From positions 992,001 to 1,056,000 of the forward strand of contig NZ_JARVRS010000001.1 in NCBI RefSeq assembly GCF_030209575.1: 64,000 nucleotides of DNA. The letters run 5' to 3'. The position numbers and the translations under genes are program-made. The number at the start of each line of letters is the position of its first letter. Positions within the stretch are counted from its first letter, which is position 1. Below the pieces are notes generated by a model, which searched no databases, was not told the origin of the DNA, and worked only from the letters and a program-made list of their open reading frames with translations. The stretch comes from Leifsonia sp. fls2-241-R2A-40a (GTDB lineage Bacteria; Actinomycetota; Actinomycetes; Actinomycetales; Microbacteriaceae). This document shows, one piece after another, positions 1 through 8,317 of this stretch.

Positions 1-670
1 GGAAGCCTCGGCCGGCGGTCATGTCCTGGCTGAAGGAGTTGAGGCCGCCGAGCGAGAGCTCGGCGCCGCCCATCGCGATCAGGACGCCTCCTGCGGCGAT
101 GGCCCAGAACCGCACCGTGGTGGGCGACTGACCGGCGCTGCGCGCTGCGAAGGGGAACTCGCCGACTGCGTTCATGACCAGCCCGGCCTGGGTCCGGCGG
201 AGCACGACCCAGACGATGAGGGCGACGACAGGGAGGATCCATACCAGGATGGACATGCCCGCCATGACCTGCATGGGGCCACCACGGGCCGTCGAGGGGA
301 TGGGCTCGGGAAGCGAGACCGGCGAGGTCGCGGTCGCCTGGGAGCCATACAAGACGTTGAGCATGAACACCGTGAGCGCCAGCCCGACTGTCGACAGGCC
401 GATGCCGACGATGATGACGTCGCCTCTGAGGATGGTGATGCAGAGCCAGTAGACGATGGATACGGCCACGGTGACGGCCGCCGTGATCAGCAAGGTCAGG
501 GCGATGCTGCCCGTGGCCTTGGCCGAGGCGACCGCGGTGAACGCGGCGATCGCCATGAGGCCTTCGAGACCGAGGTTGAACACGCCGACCCGGTAGGCCA
601 GGAGGCCGCCCAGCGCCACCCAGAGAAGTGGGGCTGCGTCGCGGATTGCGGTGGCGAGGAACTCATACAT
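1..670 (-). CDS. BMP-type (nucleoside) ABC transporter permease, second subunit, cut by window edge
   Basis: Inner-membrane permease of a YufQ/NupQ-like nucleoside-type importer. About 223 residues are visible and the C-terminus lies beyond base 1. The N-terminus reads MYEFLATAIRDAAPLLWVAL and carries the GVFNLGLEGLMAI motif typical of the BPD_transp_2 family, then several hydrophobic segments. The ATG at 670 overlaps the stop of the preceding permease by 8 bases, so the two are translationally coupled. It is the last gene of the minus-strand operon lipoprotein-ATPase-permease-permease. Family assignment is firm; the substrate (purine nucleosides or related) is inferred from the family. Confidence 0.88.
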   Translation of the reverse strand, partial: MYEFLATAIRDAAPLLWVALGGLLAYRVGVFNLGLEGLMAIAAFTAVASAKATGSIALTLLITAAVTVAVSIVYWLCITILRGDVIIVGIGLSTVGLALTVFMLNVLYGSQATATSPVSLPEPIPSTARGGPMQVMAGMSILVWILPVVALIVWVVLRRTQAGLVMNAVGEFPFAARSAGQSPTTVRFWAIAAGGVLIAMGGAELSLGGLNSFSQDMTAGRGF

Positions 671-1742
671 CTGCTGTCTCCGCTGCTGTCGGGGAAGGTT
701 CGGTTGCGTTCTGATCGGGTTTCGGGACGCGGGCTCGCTTCCGCCAGACGCTGCGCACCTGGAGGGTGATCAGCACGGCGATCAGCCCCTGGATGAGGTC
801 GAGGGCCGAGCGGGGGATGTCGGAGACGGTCGGGAGGTACTGCAGGGCGGCCTGCAAGCCCCCGAAGAGGAGTCCGGCGAGGACCACGCCCGGCACGGTC
901 AGCATGCCGACCAGGGCGACGAGGACGGCGGTGAAGCCGATGTCCGGCGAGAAACCGGCGACGAGCCGGCCGGCGGGGCCGAGCACGTCGAGGCTGCCCG
1001 CGAGTCCGGCAGCTGCGCCCGCGGCGCCGAAGCAGACGAACGCGAGCCGGCCGGAGGAAGCACCCTGCCATCGGACGACGACCGGATTACGGCCGAGCAG
1101 TTCGGTGGTCAGGCCGCTGCGGGTGGAGGACGCCCACACCCAGACCAGGACGACCGCGAGGATGGCGACGATCAGCAGTGTCGGGGAGACGCCGAGCCCG
1201 TTCGAGACTCGGGCGTCTTGGGGGAGTGCCGTGGTGGATGCGACGGCGCTGGACCCGGCCTTGTCGCGGAGCGGGCCGCCGGCGACGTATTGCACCAGCA
1301 GCACGGCGATGAAGTTGAGCATCAGCGTGGAGAGCACCTCGTCGGTGCCGAACACGACCTTCAGCACGGCCGCGATCAGGGCCCACACCGCACCGCCGGC
1401 CATGCCGGCGAGCGCGCAGAGCACGCTCAGCAACGGCCCGGGCGCGGGGACGGCGAGACCCACCACGGTGGCGGTGAGGGCGCCGACGTATATCTGTCCC
1501 TGCGCTCCGACGTTGAAGAACCCGGCGCGGAAGGACACCAGCACGCCTAGTCCGGCGATGACAAGCGGGATGGTCCAGCGCAGCGTGTTCTGCAGCGCGC
1601 CGGGGGCCGAGATGGCGCCCTGCACGGTCCCGCTCCAGATGGAGGAGACGTTGTAGCCGGAGACCAGGAAGACGAGGGAGCCGAGGGCGAAGGCGGCAAT
1701 GACCATCGCCGCCGAGCGCCCGAAGGCGGAGAGCCTATGCAT
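663..1742 (-). CDS. BMP-type (nucleoside) ABC transporter permease, first subunit
   Basis: 359-residue permease (YufP/NupP type, BPD_transp_2 family) that forms the membrane channel with the next permease. About eight to ten hydrophobic helices are visible. The conserved stretch FRAGFFNVGAQGQIYVGALT lies roughly at residues 70-90, and a polar tail ends the protein. The ATG at 1742 was chosen because it overlaps the stop of the ATPase gene by 8 bases, the usual coupling in this operon. The open frame extends far upstream, but that part is antisense or shadow of the ATPase gene. Confidence 0.9.
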   Translation of the reverse strand: MHRLSAFGRSAAMVIAAFALGSLVFLVSGYNVSSIWSGTVQGAISAPGALQNTLRWTIPLVIAGLGVLVSFRAGFFNVGAQGQIYVGALTATVVGLAVPAPGPLLSVLCALAGMAGGAVWALIAAVLKVVFGTDEVLSTLMLNFIAVLLVQYVAGGPLRDKAGSSAVASTTALPQDARVSNGLGVSPTLLIVAILAVVLVWVWASSTRSGLTTELLGRNPVVVRWQGASSGRLAFVCFGAAGAAAGLAGSLDVLGPAGRLVAGFSPDIGFTAVLVALVGMLTVPGVVLAGLLFGGLQAALQYLPTVSDIPRSALDLIQGLIAVLITLQVRSVWRKRARVPKPDQNATEPSPTAAETADV

Positions 1743-3270
1743 GAGCCGCACCGACCATTTCCGTTCCGATTTCGATGAGGGAGGCGGTCGGCGGCATCTC
1801 TGCCACGATGCGGCCGCCGCGAAGGACCAGGATCCGCGTCGAGAGCGCGCGGAGTTCGTCGAGGTCGCTGGAGACGAGGAGGACCGCTCCCCCGCGGCCG
1901 GCGATGTCGGCAAGTGATTTCTGAACGAAGGCGATGGCGCCGATGTCGAGCCCGCGGGTGGGCTGGGCGGCGAGGACCAGCCGAGCGTGCTCGTCGATCT
2001 CGCGGGCGAGGATCGCACGCTGGACGTTGCCGCCGGAGAGCTGCCCTGCGGACTGGTCCACCGACCGGTACGCGACGCTCCAGGTGTCCAGGCGTGCGGC
2101 GACCGCCGCGCGTAGCTTGGACCGGTTGATGAAGCTCTTGGTCTGCATGAGGACGTCGGAGATAGCGACGTTGGCCCAGAGCGGGCTGGTCGAGCTGACC
2201 CCTTCGAGATTGCGCTCGAACGGGACGGCCCTGACTCCGGCCCGGCGGCGACCGACCACCGGCATGTTCCCGATCTCCCTCCCGTCGAGCGTGAGCGAGC
2301 CCGTGACCGGCGTGAGACCGACGATCGCCTCGACGAGCGAGCGCTGGCCGTTTCCCTCCACCCCGGCGATCCCGACGATTTCGCCCGGACGCAGCTCAAG
2401 GTCGATGCCGGCGAGGGCCGCGTCCGTGGAGGAGTCCTTCGTCAACAGGCCGGTGGCCCGCAGCAGCGGCTCGGCGTCGGCCGGCGGCGTTGCAGAGCTG
2501 TAACTGACTCCGCCGCTGTCGACGACCTCCACCGCGTCGTGGGCGGCCTGCCTGCCGATGATGTGCTTGGCCACCGTCTCGGGCGTGAGCTCGCCGGCCG
2601 GAGTCAACGGAAGCGAGACCCTGCCCTTCTCGAGCACTGTCACCGTGTCGGCCACGGCGAACACCTCCGCCAGCTTGTGCAGCACCACGATGATGGTGAG
2701 ACCTTGTGCGGCGAGACCCCGGATGCGCTCGAACAGCGCGGGGATCTCGCTGGCGGGAATGGCGGCGGTGGGCTCGTCGAAGATCAGCACCCGGGCGGCG
2801 CCGACCAGGGCTCGCGTGATCTCCAGCGACTGGCGCTGCGGGACCGACAGGTCGCGCACGCGGGTGCGCACATCGAGCCCGAGGCCTGCCTCGTCGGCGA
2901 GTCGCTGCCAGTGCCGCTCCAGCTTCCGGCGCGAGTAAAGGGGCTTCGGGTCGGCGGCGAAGAGTTCCAGGCACTCGGCGATCGTCATCGACGGCGGCGA
3001 ACTGAAGTGCTGGTGCACCATGTCGACGCCTTGCTTCCGTGCTCCCACGACATCTCCGGCCTGGAGCCGGTCGCCGTCGAGCGAGACCGTGCCGTCCGTA
3101 GGCTCGTAGAGCCCGCAGACGACGCGGGCGAAGGTCGTCTTGCCTGCACCGTTCTGACCGACGACCGCATGGACGGCCCCCGGCTCGAAGCTGACGTTGA
3201 CATCGGAGAGGGCGGCGAAGTCGCCGAACCTCATGGTGACGTCTGTGACGTCGAGACGGGGGCCGAGCAT
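1735..3270 (-). CDS. BMP-type (nucleoside) ABC transporter tandem ATP-binding protein
   Basis: 511-residue ATPase with two ABC modules, the usual form (YufO/NupO, like sugar-importer RbsA). Module 1 has a Walker A GQNGAGKTT near residue 40 and Walker B VLIFDEPTAA. Module 2 starts near residue 270, has the degenerate P-loop GVEGNGQRSL and the signature LSGGNVQ. It energises import by the two downstream permeases. The start at 3270 is preferred because GAGG lies 9 bases upstream; an in-frame ATG at 3285 would add five residues and has no clear ribosome site. It follows the binding protein by about 50 bases. Confidence 0.9.
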   Translation of the reverse strand: MLGPRLDVTDVTMRFGDFAALSDVNVSFEPGAVHAVVGQNGAGKTTFARVVCGLYEPTDGTVSLDGDRLQAGDVVGARKQGVDMVHQHFSSPPSMTIAECLELFAADPKPLYSRRKLERHWQRLADEAGLGLDVRTRVRDLSVPQRQSLEITRALVGAARVLIFDEPTAAIPASEIPALFERIRGLAAQGLTIIVVLHKLAEVFAVADTVTVLEKGRVSLPLTPAGELTPETVAKHIIGRQAAHDAVEVVDSGGVSYSSATPPADAEPLLRATGLLTKDSSTDAALAGIDLELRPGEIVGIAGVEGNGQRSLVEAIVGLTPVTGSLTLDGREIGNMPVVGRRRAGVRAVPFERNLEGVSSTSPLWANVAISDVLMQTKSFINRSKLRAAVAARLDTWSVAYRSVDQSAGQLSGGNVQRAILAREIDEHARLVLAAQPTRGLDIGAIAFVQKSLADIAGRGGAVLLVSSDLDELRALSTRILVLRGGRIVAEMPPTASLIEIGTEMVGAAHA

Positions 3271-3322
3271 GACGGATGACCTCATCGTTTCAGCGGAGGG
3301 ATGGGTGGGTTGCGCGACGGCG

Positions 3323-4360
3323 TCAGATGCCGTCGGTGTCGTACGGCACCTTCACGGAGCCATCGACGATCTTCTTCTTCAGCTCGTCGAGCTTGGGCTG
3401 GAGAGCCTTCACCTCGGCAGCACGGTCGGAACCGCCGTTCAGGAAGCTGTCGGCGATCTGCACCCCGACCAGGTCCTTGTCGAGCGACGCGGCGTAGGTG
3501 CCGAGAGACTTGCCGGACTTCAGAATCTGGGTGACGGCCTCTTTGAGGGCGTCGCCGAACCGCAAGTAGGTCAGGCCGACGACCGTCTTCGGGTTCTGCT
3601 GAGCGACCGAGGCGGAGGCGTCCGTGAAGACGAGGGCGTTGGCGGTGGCGGCCGCCTGGATGATGCCGACCGAGCTGCCACCGGCGTCGGTCTGCAGCAG
3701 GTCCGCCCCCTGGGAGATCATCCCGAGCGCGATGTCACGAGCCTTGGACGGGTCGGAGAAGGAGCCGACGATGCCGCTCAGCACCTTCACATGCGCGTTC
3801 GCGGCCTCGGCGCCGGCCTTGTAGGCGTGGTAGTTCGCGTAGAGGAGCGGCGAGCCGGCGCCGCCGATCCACCCGACCGTGTTCGATTTCGTCAGGGTGC
3901 CTGCCGCGTATCCCGACAGGTACAGGGCCTTGTAGACGTCGAAGCTCACCGTGGTGAGATTCGGGATCGCCTTCTTGGGCGGGTCGGCGAAGATGTGGAC
4001 GAATTGCGTGTCGGGGAAGTCCGGGGCCACGCCGTTCAGCGCGTTCGTGATGTCGGGGAACGCCCCCGCGATCACGTTCGCGCCCGACTGCGCCACGTTG
4101 CGGATCGAGCTCTCGTAGCCGGACGGGTCGGTGGACTCGACGTACTTGGTGTTGACGCCGTCCGCGGTCTTGATCTTCTTCAGCCCGGCGACGAGGTCGT
4201 CGACGCCCGAATCGTCACCCGCGGCCTGGGTGGAGACGAACGCTACGGTTTTCTTGCCGCCCGCCTCTCCCCCTGCGCTGCTCGAGCAGCCGCTCAGAGC
4301 GAGCGAGGCGACGGCGATGGCGGCGACCGCTGTGGCCGCCATCCGAATCTTCTTGGTCAC
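3323..4360 (-). CDS. BMP family ABC transporter substrate-binding lipoprotein
   Basis: 345-residue extracellular binding lipoprotein of the Bmp/Med family (PnrA/BmpA-like), which usually captures purine nucleosides. Residues 1-25 are a lipoprotein signal peptide with lipobox LSGC (C25), then a Ser/Gly linker. The mature part has family features such as KTVAFVSTQAAGDDSG, an IAGAFPDITNA-type strand and VGWIGG. The start is a GTG with AGGAG 8 bases upstream. It is the first gene of the importer operon and lies directly downstream of two palindromic operators (4471-4502) and the LacI-type regulator gene. Confidence 0.93.
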   Translation of the reverse strand: MTKKIRMAATAVAAIAVASLALSGCSSSAGGEAGGKKTVAFVSTQAAGDDSGVDDLVAGLKKIKTADGVNTKYVESTDPSGYESSIRNVAQSGANVIAGAFPDITNALNGVAPDFPDTQFVHIFADPPKKAIPNLTTVSFDVYKALYLSGYAAGTLTKSNTVGWIGGAGSPLLYANYHAYKAGAEAANAHVKVLSGIVGSFSDPSKARDIALGMISQGADLLQTDAGGSSVGIIQAAATANALVFTDASASVAQQNPKTVVGLTYLRFGDALKEAVTQILKSGKSLGTYAASLDKDLVGVQIADSFLNGGSDRAAEVKALQPKLDELKKKIVDGSVKVPYDTDGI

Positions 4361-4470
4361 TGTGGTGCTCCTATTCCTCGTTGAACTCAGGAGGCAGAAG
4401 CGGCGCGGGGATGGGGCTCATTCATCGGGCTGAGCTGCGCCGTTTCATCCGAGTGAGAACGAAGCTATTC

Positions 4471-4502
4471 ACGTTATGCGTATAACGCAATACGTATAAC
4501 GC
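4471..4502. promoter_or_regulatory. Two LacI-type operator palindromes upstream of the BMP importer operon
   Basis: Two 18-base near-palindromes, 4471-4488 and 4485-4502, match the consensus GCGTTATACGTATAACGC at 16/18 and 15/18 positions. They overlap by 4 bases. A third copy lies at 9447-9464. The central CG and the position between a LacI gene and its transporter operon are typical of LacI-family operators. The surrounding gap (4361-4539) is distinctly AT-richer here than the genes around it. Assignment to the adjacent LacI protein is inference. Confidence 0.7.
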
Positions 4503-4539
4503 GAAGATCTTTGTGCCCTTCGAAGAGCCGCGCGAGACT

Positions 4540-5586
4540 CTACGGGATGGTCACCATCCCGGTCGACGCCCGGGGGATGTACTGCGTGGCCACCGCGATC
4601 TCTCGCACGTTCCCCTCCGTCACAAGGTCTTTGAGCGCCTGGCCGGCGGCAGCCCCGATCGCCACAGACGGCAAGCGGATCGAACTCAGAGCCGGGTCGA
4701 CGATCGCCGCCGCATCCGTGTCATTGAACGCGACGAGCGAGAGCTCGTCCGGAATCAGCAGGTTCATCTCCCGAGCGGCCCGGATGACCCCGAATGCGTG
4801 ACGATCGTCGGCGCATAGGACCGCTGTGACGCCCGCAGCCCGCCATTCGGGCCACTTCTGCGCGAACCGTCCGGCGATGGCCACCATGTCCAGGCTCTCC
4901 AACCGCAGGTCGGGTCCGACCACCTTGAGCCCGCGCGCCTTGAAGGCGGCGACCACGGCGGCCCGGCGGCTGGCCAGGGTGAGCGAATTGGCCACGAAGG
5001 ACACATAGCCCACGCGACGATGGCCGAGACGATGAAGATGCTCCGCCACCTCCCGAAGGCTTCCCTCGAGCTCGAAGCTCACCCGGGAGGCGCCCGGGGG
5101 CGCCTCGGGCGAGTCGACGAGCACCGCGGCAGCGCCCACCTTCCCGATCGCCTCCACTTCGGCGGCGGACGGGCTGGCCAGGATGACGCCCGTCGTATCC
5201 GCGAACACCGAGCTGCTGACCACGTTGGGCCGGTCGGGATGGGCACGGCCCGGCCGGGAATCGTGGAACGTCAGCTCCCACGCGTCGTCGAGCACTCCCC
5301 CGACGCCCTCCAGGATCGACCCGAAGAAGTGATACGAGAATCCCGGGAAGATGAACGACACCGATCGCGACGACCCGGCGATGAGCCGGCGGGCGGTGCG
5401 ATTCGGGACATAGCCGAGGTCGGCGACGGCCTTGGCGATGCGCTTCTGGAGCTCATCGCTGAGCCGGCCTTCGTGCTTGCCGGTGACCCAGAGCGAGACG
5501 GCTGCCTGCGAGCAGCCGGCCGCCCTGGCCACGTCGATGGAGGTCACACGGCGCGCCAGATGCGGCAGCGGGTCGACCTGCGTCAT
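4540..5586 (-). CDS. LacI family transcriptional regulator of the BMP importer
   Basis: 348-residue LacI/GalR-family repressor. The N-terminal HTH (about residues 14-60, VTSIDVARAAGCSQAAVSLW) is followed by the hinge helix RTARRLIAGSSRSV and a periplasmic-binding-protein-like effector domain with the family signature near ADDRHAFGVIRAAREMN. It ends 180 bases before the importer operon on the same strand, with two palindromic operators in between, so it probably controls that operon. Effector unknown; a purine or nucleoside would fit the transporter. The upstream UPF0303 gene ends 12 bases before its start, suggesting cotranscription. Confidence 0.92.
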   Translation of the reverse strand: MTQVDPLPHLARRVTSIDVARAAGCSQAAVSLWVTGKHEGRLSDELQKRIAKAVADLGYVPNRTARRLIAGSSRSVSFIFPGFSYHFFGSILEGVGGVLDDAWELTFHDSRPGRAHPDRPNVVSSSVFADTTGVILASPSAAEVEAIGKVGAAAVLVDSPEAPPGASRVSFELEGSLREVAEHLHRLGHRRVGYVSFVANSLTLASRRAAVVAAFKARGLKVVGPDLRLESLDMVAIAGRFAQKWPEWRAAGVTAVLCADDRHAFGVIRAAREMNLLIPDELSLVAFNDTDAAAIVDPALSSIRLPSVAIGAAAGQALKDLVTEGNVREIAVATQYIPRASTGMVTIP

Positions 5587-5598
5587 TCGAATGGACTC

Positions 5599-6087
5599 CT
5601 AATCGGCCGCCGGGCGGCGGAGGAAGTCGCGCAACGACTCGACGATGAAGGCGTGGTCGAGCTCGGGCGGGAGACCGCTGACCGCGATGGTGCCCACCAC
5701 GCCGGCCCCGCGCACCGTGAGCGGGAACCCTCCCCCGCTGCCCGAGTAGAGCCGGGCGTCTACCCAGGGTGCCGTCTCGAGCGAGAAGGGCGGGTTGTAG
5801 AGCGGGAATCGCAGACCGGCGAGGTACGTGCTGGTGCCCCATTCGCGGACCGTACCCTTCTTGCGCTCGATCCACTTGTCGTTGTGCGCGGTCGTCCCGG
5901 GGAGCGCCGCGCGGAAGACGTCCTGCTCGCCGAGGGCGACGTCGATGACGATCCCGAGTCCCGCCTGTGCCGCACGGTCGCGAAGGTGCGTCCCGAGCTC
6001 CCACGCGAGATCGTGGTCCATCCGCTCGAATTGGAGTTCGCGCTCGTGTGCCTCGAGCACCGCGATCAGCTCCTCGGCATCGCTCAT
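5599..6087 (-). CDS. UPF0303 family protein (heme-degrading domain, GlcG/HbpS-like)
   Basis: 162-residue cytoplasmic protein of the UPF0303 family, related to GlcG/HbpS heme-degrading-type domains. Seen: a conserved core AHNDKWIERKKGTVREWG around residues 88-105 and a glycine-rich strand YSGSGGGFPLTVRGAGVVG near 127-145. It is followed after 12 bases by the LacI regulator gene and preceded by a candidate 19-residue ORF whose stop overlaps its ATG. The family has been linked to heme or cofactor binding, but its role beside a nucleoside-type importer is not known. Confidence 0.85.
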   Translation of the reverse strand: MSDAEELIAVLEAHERELQFERMDHDLAWELGTHLRDRAAQAGLGIVIDVALGEQDVFRAALPGTTAHNDKWIERKKGTVREWGTSTYLAGLRFPLYNPPFSLETAPWVDARLYSGSGGGFPLTVRGAGVVGTIAVSGLPPELDHAFIVESLRDFLRRPAAD

Positions 6088-6143
6088 GATGCTGCACCGA
6101 TCGAATCGACGGAGCCGTCTCTCAGCGCTTCGGGACGAGTCAT
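6084..6143 (-). CDS. Candidate 19-residue leader ORF coupled to the UPF0303 gene
   Basis: A 20-codon frame (MTRPEALRDGSVDSIGAAS) whose TGA overlaps the ATG of the UPF0303 gene in an ATGA arrangement. A TAGGTT hexamer (6150-6155, minus strand) stands exactly 6 bases before its ATG, the spacing seen for many apparently leaderless genes here. It would be the first translated codons of the UPF0303-lacI transcript. It has no recognisable family and could be chance. Confidence 0.35.
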   Translation of the reverse strand: MTRPEALRDGSVDSIGAAS

Positions 6144-6183
6144 GTGACGAACCTACTATGGCGGCGGCGGCCGCCGGACGCGT

Positions 6184-6687
6184 TCAGCGTGCAGCGCTGC
6201 GCGCGTGCCGCTCCTCCTGCAGCTGTCGCCGCAGCGGGGAATACGACGCCGTCGGCCTGAGCTCGACCCGGTCGGGCGGGAGCTCCCTTCCGTCTTCTCC
6301 GATGAAGCCGACGTGCACGGACGCCCCCGTCTCCGCATCCACCCGCGTCAGGCTCGGGCCCGCATCGGCGGGGACGTGGCGGTCGCCCCACTGCTGCAAC
6401 GCCGAGAGGGCGACGAACAGCTCAGCGCCGGCCTCGGTTAGCCGATACTCGGAACGACGTCTCTCGCCGGGCTCCTGGTAGTCGACCTTGACCATCACGC
6501 CGTGCTCCACAAGCATCGTGAGCCGGGCCGTCAGGACGTCTGCGGCTACCCCGAGACTGCGGCGGAATTCCTGGAACCGCGTGAAGCCTTCCAGGGCGTC
6601 ACGAATAATCAGCAGCGTCCATCGTTCACCCAGCACGCCCAGGCTCCGCGCGATGGAACAGGTGTCGTCCTCCGGTAGAGCTCCCAT
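6184..6687 (-). CDS. HxlR family winged-helix regulator
   Basis: 167-residue HxlR-type regulator. The winged helix spans about residues 10-100 and has the family hallmark CSIARSLGVLGERWTLLIIR, with a conserved cysteine near residue 9 that in relatives can sense electrophiles or oxidants. The C-terminal 60 residues are a polar extension beyond the minimal domain. The ATG at 6687 is preferred over one at 6714 because TACACT stands 6 bases before it (leaderless arrangement). It diverges from a short-chain dehydrogenase across an 80-base gap with a 27-base dyad, so it probably regulates that gene. Confidence 0.88.
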   Translation of the reverse strand: MGALPEDDTCSIARSLGVLGERWTLLIIRDALEGFTRFQEFRRSLGVAADVLTARLTMLVEHGVMVKVDYQEPGERRRSEYRLTEAGAELFVALSALQQWGDRHVPADAGPSLTRVDAETGASVHVGFIGEDGRELPPDRVELRPTASYSPLRRQLQEERHARSAAR

Positions 6688-6698
6688 CGTTCGAGTGT

Positions 6699-6725
6699 AC
6701 CTGAGTTGTTGCAACCCACTGAGGT
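6699..6725. promoter_or_regulatory. Dyad operator in the HxlR/SDR divergent promoter
   Basis: A 27-base imperfect dyad with outer arms ACCTGAGT and ACTGAGGT (7 of 8 matching) around a central GTTGCAAC palindrome. It abuts the apparent -10 of the HxlR gene and lies in the promoter zone of the divergent dehydrogenase. Binding by HxlR is inference. Confidence 0.5.
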
Positions 6726-6766
6726 GAGCTAGGTTGGATCAAACGACTCAGATGGAGGAGCGGAAA

Positions 6767-7465
6767 ATGAAGCTCGAACGAACGACAGCAGTGGTTACCG
6801 GAGCGAATCGCGGACTGGGGCGGCACATCGCCCAGCAACTGCGCGACAGGGGTGCGAACGTCTTCGCCGGAGCCCGCAACGTCAACTCGGTCGATCTCGC
6901 CGGCGTCACGCCCGTGCAGTTGGACATCACCGACCCGGCCTCCGTTTCCGCCGCGGCTGCCATTGTTGGCGACGCAGCGATCCTGGTGAACAACGCGGGC
7001 GTCGTCACCGGATCCTCGCTGCTGGGCGGCGAGCTCGCCAACATCCGCCACGAGTTCGAGACCAACTTCTTCGGTACCCTTGGCGTCACGCGGGCTTTCG
7101 CACCGCAGCTGGGCGAGCACGGGGAGAGCTACGTGCTCAACATCCTGTCCGCGTACTCCTGGCTCAACGTTCCCTTCATCGGCGGATACAGCGCCTCCAA
7201 AGCGGCGCAATGGTCCCTGACCGACGGTCTCCGCCAGGATCTCGCCGGCCAGGGCACCCGGGTCGGCGGACTCTACGTCGCCCTCATGGACACGGACTTC
7301 TCCCGAGTGTTCGACGCCCCGAAGGAGGACCCGGCGGACGTCGCGCGTCTCGCCGTCGACGCCATCGAGAACCGCCTCTTCGAGGTCTTCGCCGACGAGC
7401 AGAGCCGGAGCATCCGCGCGGGGCTCCCCGGCGGAGTAGCCGCCCTGTACCCGGCCCTGTCGTAG
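6767..7465 (+). CDS. Short-chain dehydrogenase/reductase (SDR)
   Basis: 232-residue NAD(P)-dependent oxidoreductase with a Rossmann fold. The cofactor motif TGANRGLG lies near residues 10-17, the NNAG motif near 80, and the catalytic Ser and YSASK (Tyr and Lys) near 130-155. Length is normal for a classical SDR. The ATG at 6767 has GGAGGAG 6 bases upstream; an earlier in-frame ATG at 6734 lacks this. The gene diverges from an HxlR regulator and is followed after 14 bases by a TetR regulator. Substrate unknown; a redox or quinone-stress role would fit the HxlR neighbour. Confidence 0.9.
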   Translation: MKLERTTAVVTGANRGLGRHIAQQLRDRGANVFAGARNVNSVDLAGVTPVQLDITDPASVSAAAAIVGDAAILVNNAGVVTGSSLLGGELANIRHEFETNFFGTLGVTRAFAPQLGEHGESYVLNILSAYSWLNVPFIGGYSASKAAQWSLTDGLRQDLAGQGTRVGGLYVALMDTDFSRVFDAPKEDPADVARLAVDAIENRLFEVFADEQSRSIRAGLPGGVAALYPALS

Positions 7466-7479
7466 GAGGACCCGGCACA

Positions 7480-8145
7480 GTGAGCAATCCGCATCTCCCC
7501 GAAGTGCCTCCCCCGCTCACCCGGCGGCGTGGGGCAGGCACGGACAGGCATCGGCCCGGGCAGCTGCCACCGCGAGCACGCATCCTCGCGGCGGCAGCGC
7601 ACCTCTTCATCCGGTACGGCGTGGGAGCCGTGGGAGTCGATCGCATCGCACAGGAGGCGCGCGTCTCCAAACGCTCTCTCTATCAGCACTTCCAGACGAA
7701 GGATGCGCTGGTGGCCGCCACACTGAACGAGGTCGGATCCACCGTGTTCGCGCAGTTCTTCGACCCGGACGGCGCCAGGACGCCGCGTCAACGCATCCTC
7801 GACGTCTTCGACGCCCTTTCGGAGATCGCAGACGACGAGTACTACGGATGCCCCTTCGTCAACATTGCGACCGAGGTCCGCAGCAGAGAACATCCGGCCG
7901 TGCTGGTCGCACGACATTACAAGGACCTCTACACCGCCTACTTCGAGCGTGAAGCGACCGCGGCGGGTGCAGACCACCCGCACCAACTGGCCCAGCAGTT
8001 CACCCTGATGTTCGACGGCGCCGCGGCCCACGCCGCGCTCTACTCCGGGTTCCCCGAAAGCGCACGGTCGGCCGTCGTGCACCTGCTGGACACCGCCACG
8101 GGGACGAAGGACGTAGCGCCTCCGCTGAATGAGCCCGTGAAGTAG
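7480..8145 (+). CDS. TetR/AcrR family transcriptional regulator
   Basis: 221-residue TetR-family regulator. The HTH lies about residues 29-75 (ARILAAAAHLFIRYGVGAVG then the recognition helix VSKRSLYQHFQTKDALVAA), after an unusual 27-residue polar N-terminus. The C-terminal domain resembles the YbhD/AefR-type ligand pocket. The GTG at 7480 is supported by AGGAGG 10 bases upstream. It follows the SDR gene by 14 bases and so may share its transcript. The 172-base gap after it shows no gene or clear hairpin. Confidence 0.88.
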   Translation: MSNPHLPEVPPPLTRRRGAGTDRHRPGQLPPRARILAAAAHLFIRYGVGAVGVDRIAQEARVSKRSLYQHFQTKDALVAATLNEVGSTVFAQFFDPDGARTPRQRILDVFDALSEIADDEYYGCPFVNIATEVRSREHPAVLVARHYKDLYTAYFEREATAAGADHPHQLAQQFTLMFDGAAAHAALYSGFPESARSAVVHLLDTATGTKDVAPPLNEPVK

Positions 8146-8317
8146 TCGGCCCTGCCTGCAATCAGGTCCGCGCGGTGCCTGGACTCGCGGCAGGCCATAT
8201 CCTCGCCGAGGTTGCCGTAGACATGACGAACGCTTCCTGTACGCGCTCCGGCCACGCCTGCTCGCATGAGGAATCACTGCTCGGACAGCGCACGCTGATC
8301 GCTGGCCATACCTGAGT

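Noticed and set aside
663-2399. Permease with a long 219-residue N-terminal extension
   Set aside because: The extension is an alternate frame of the ATPase gene; the ATG at 1742, overlapping the ATPase stop, gives a normal permease.
8146-8317. A small gene or RNA between the TetR gene and the aldo/keto reductase
   Set aside because: No start signals, hairpin with T tract or recognisable peptide seen; treated as plain intergenic sequence.
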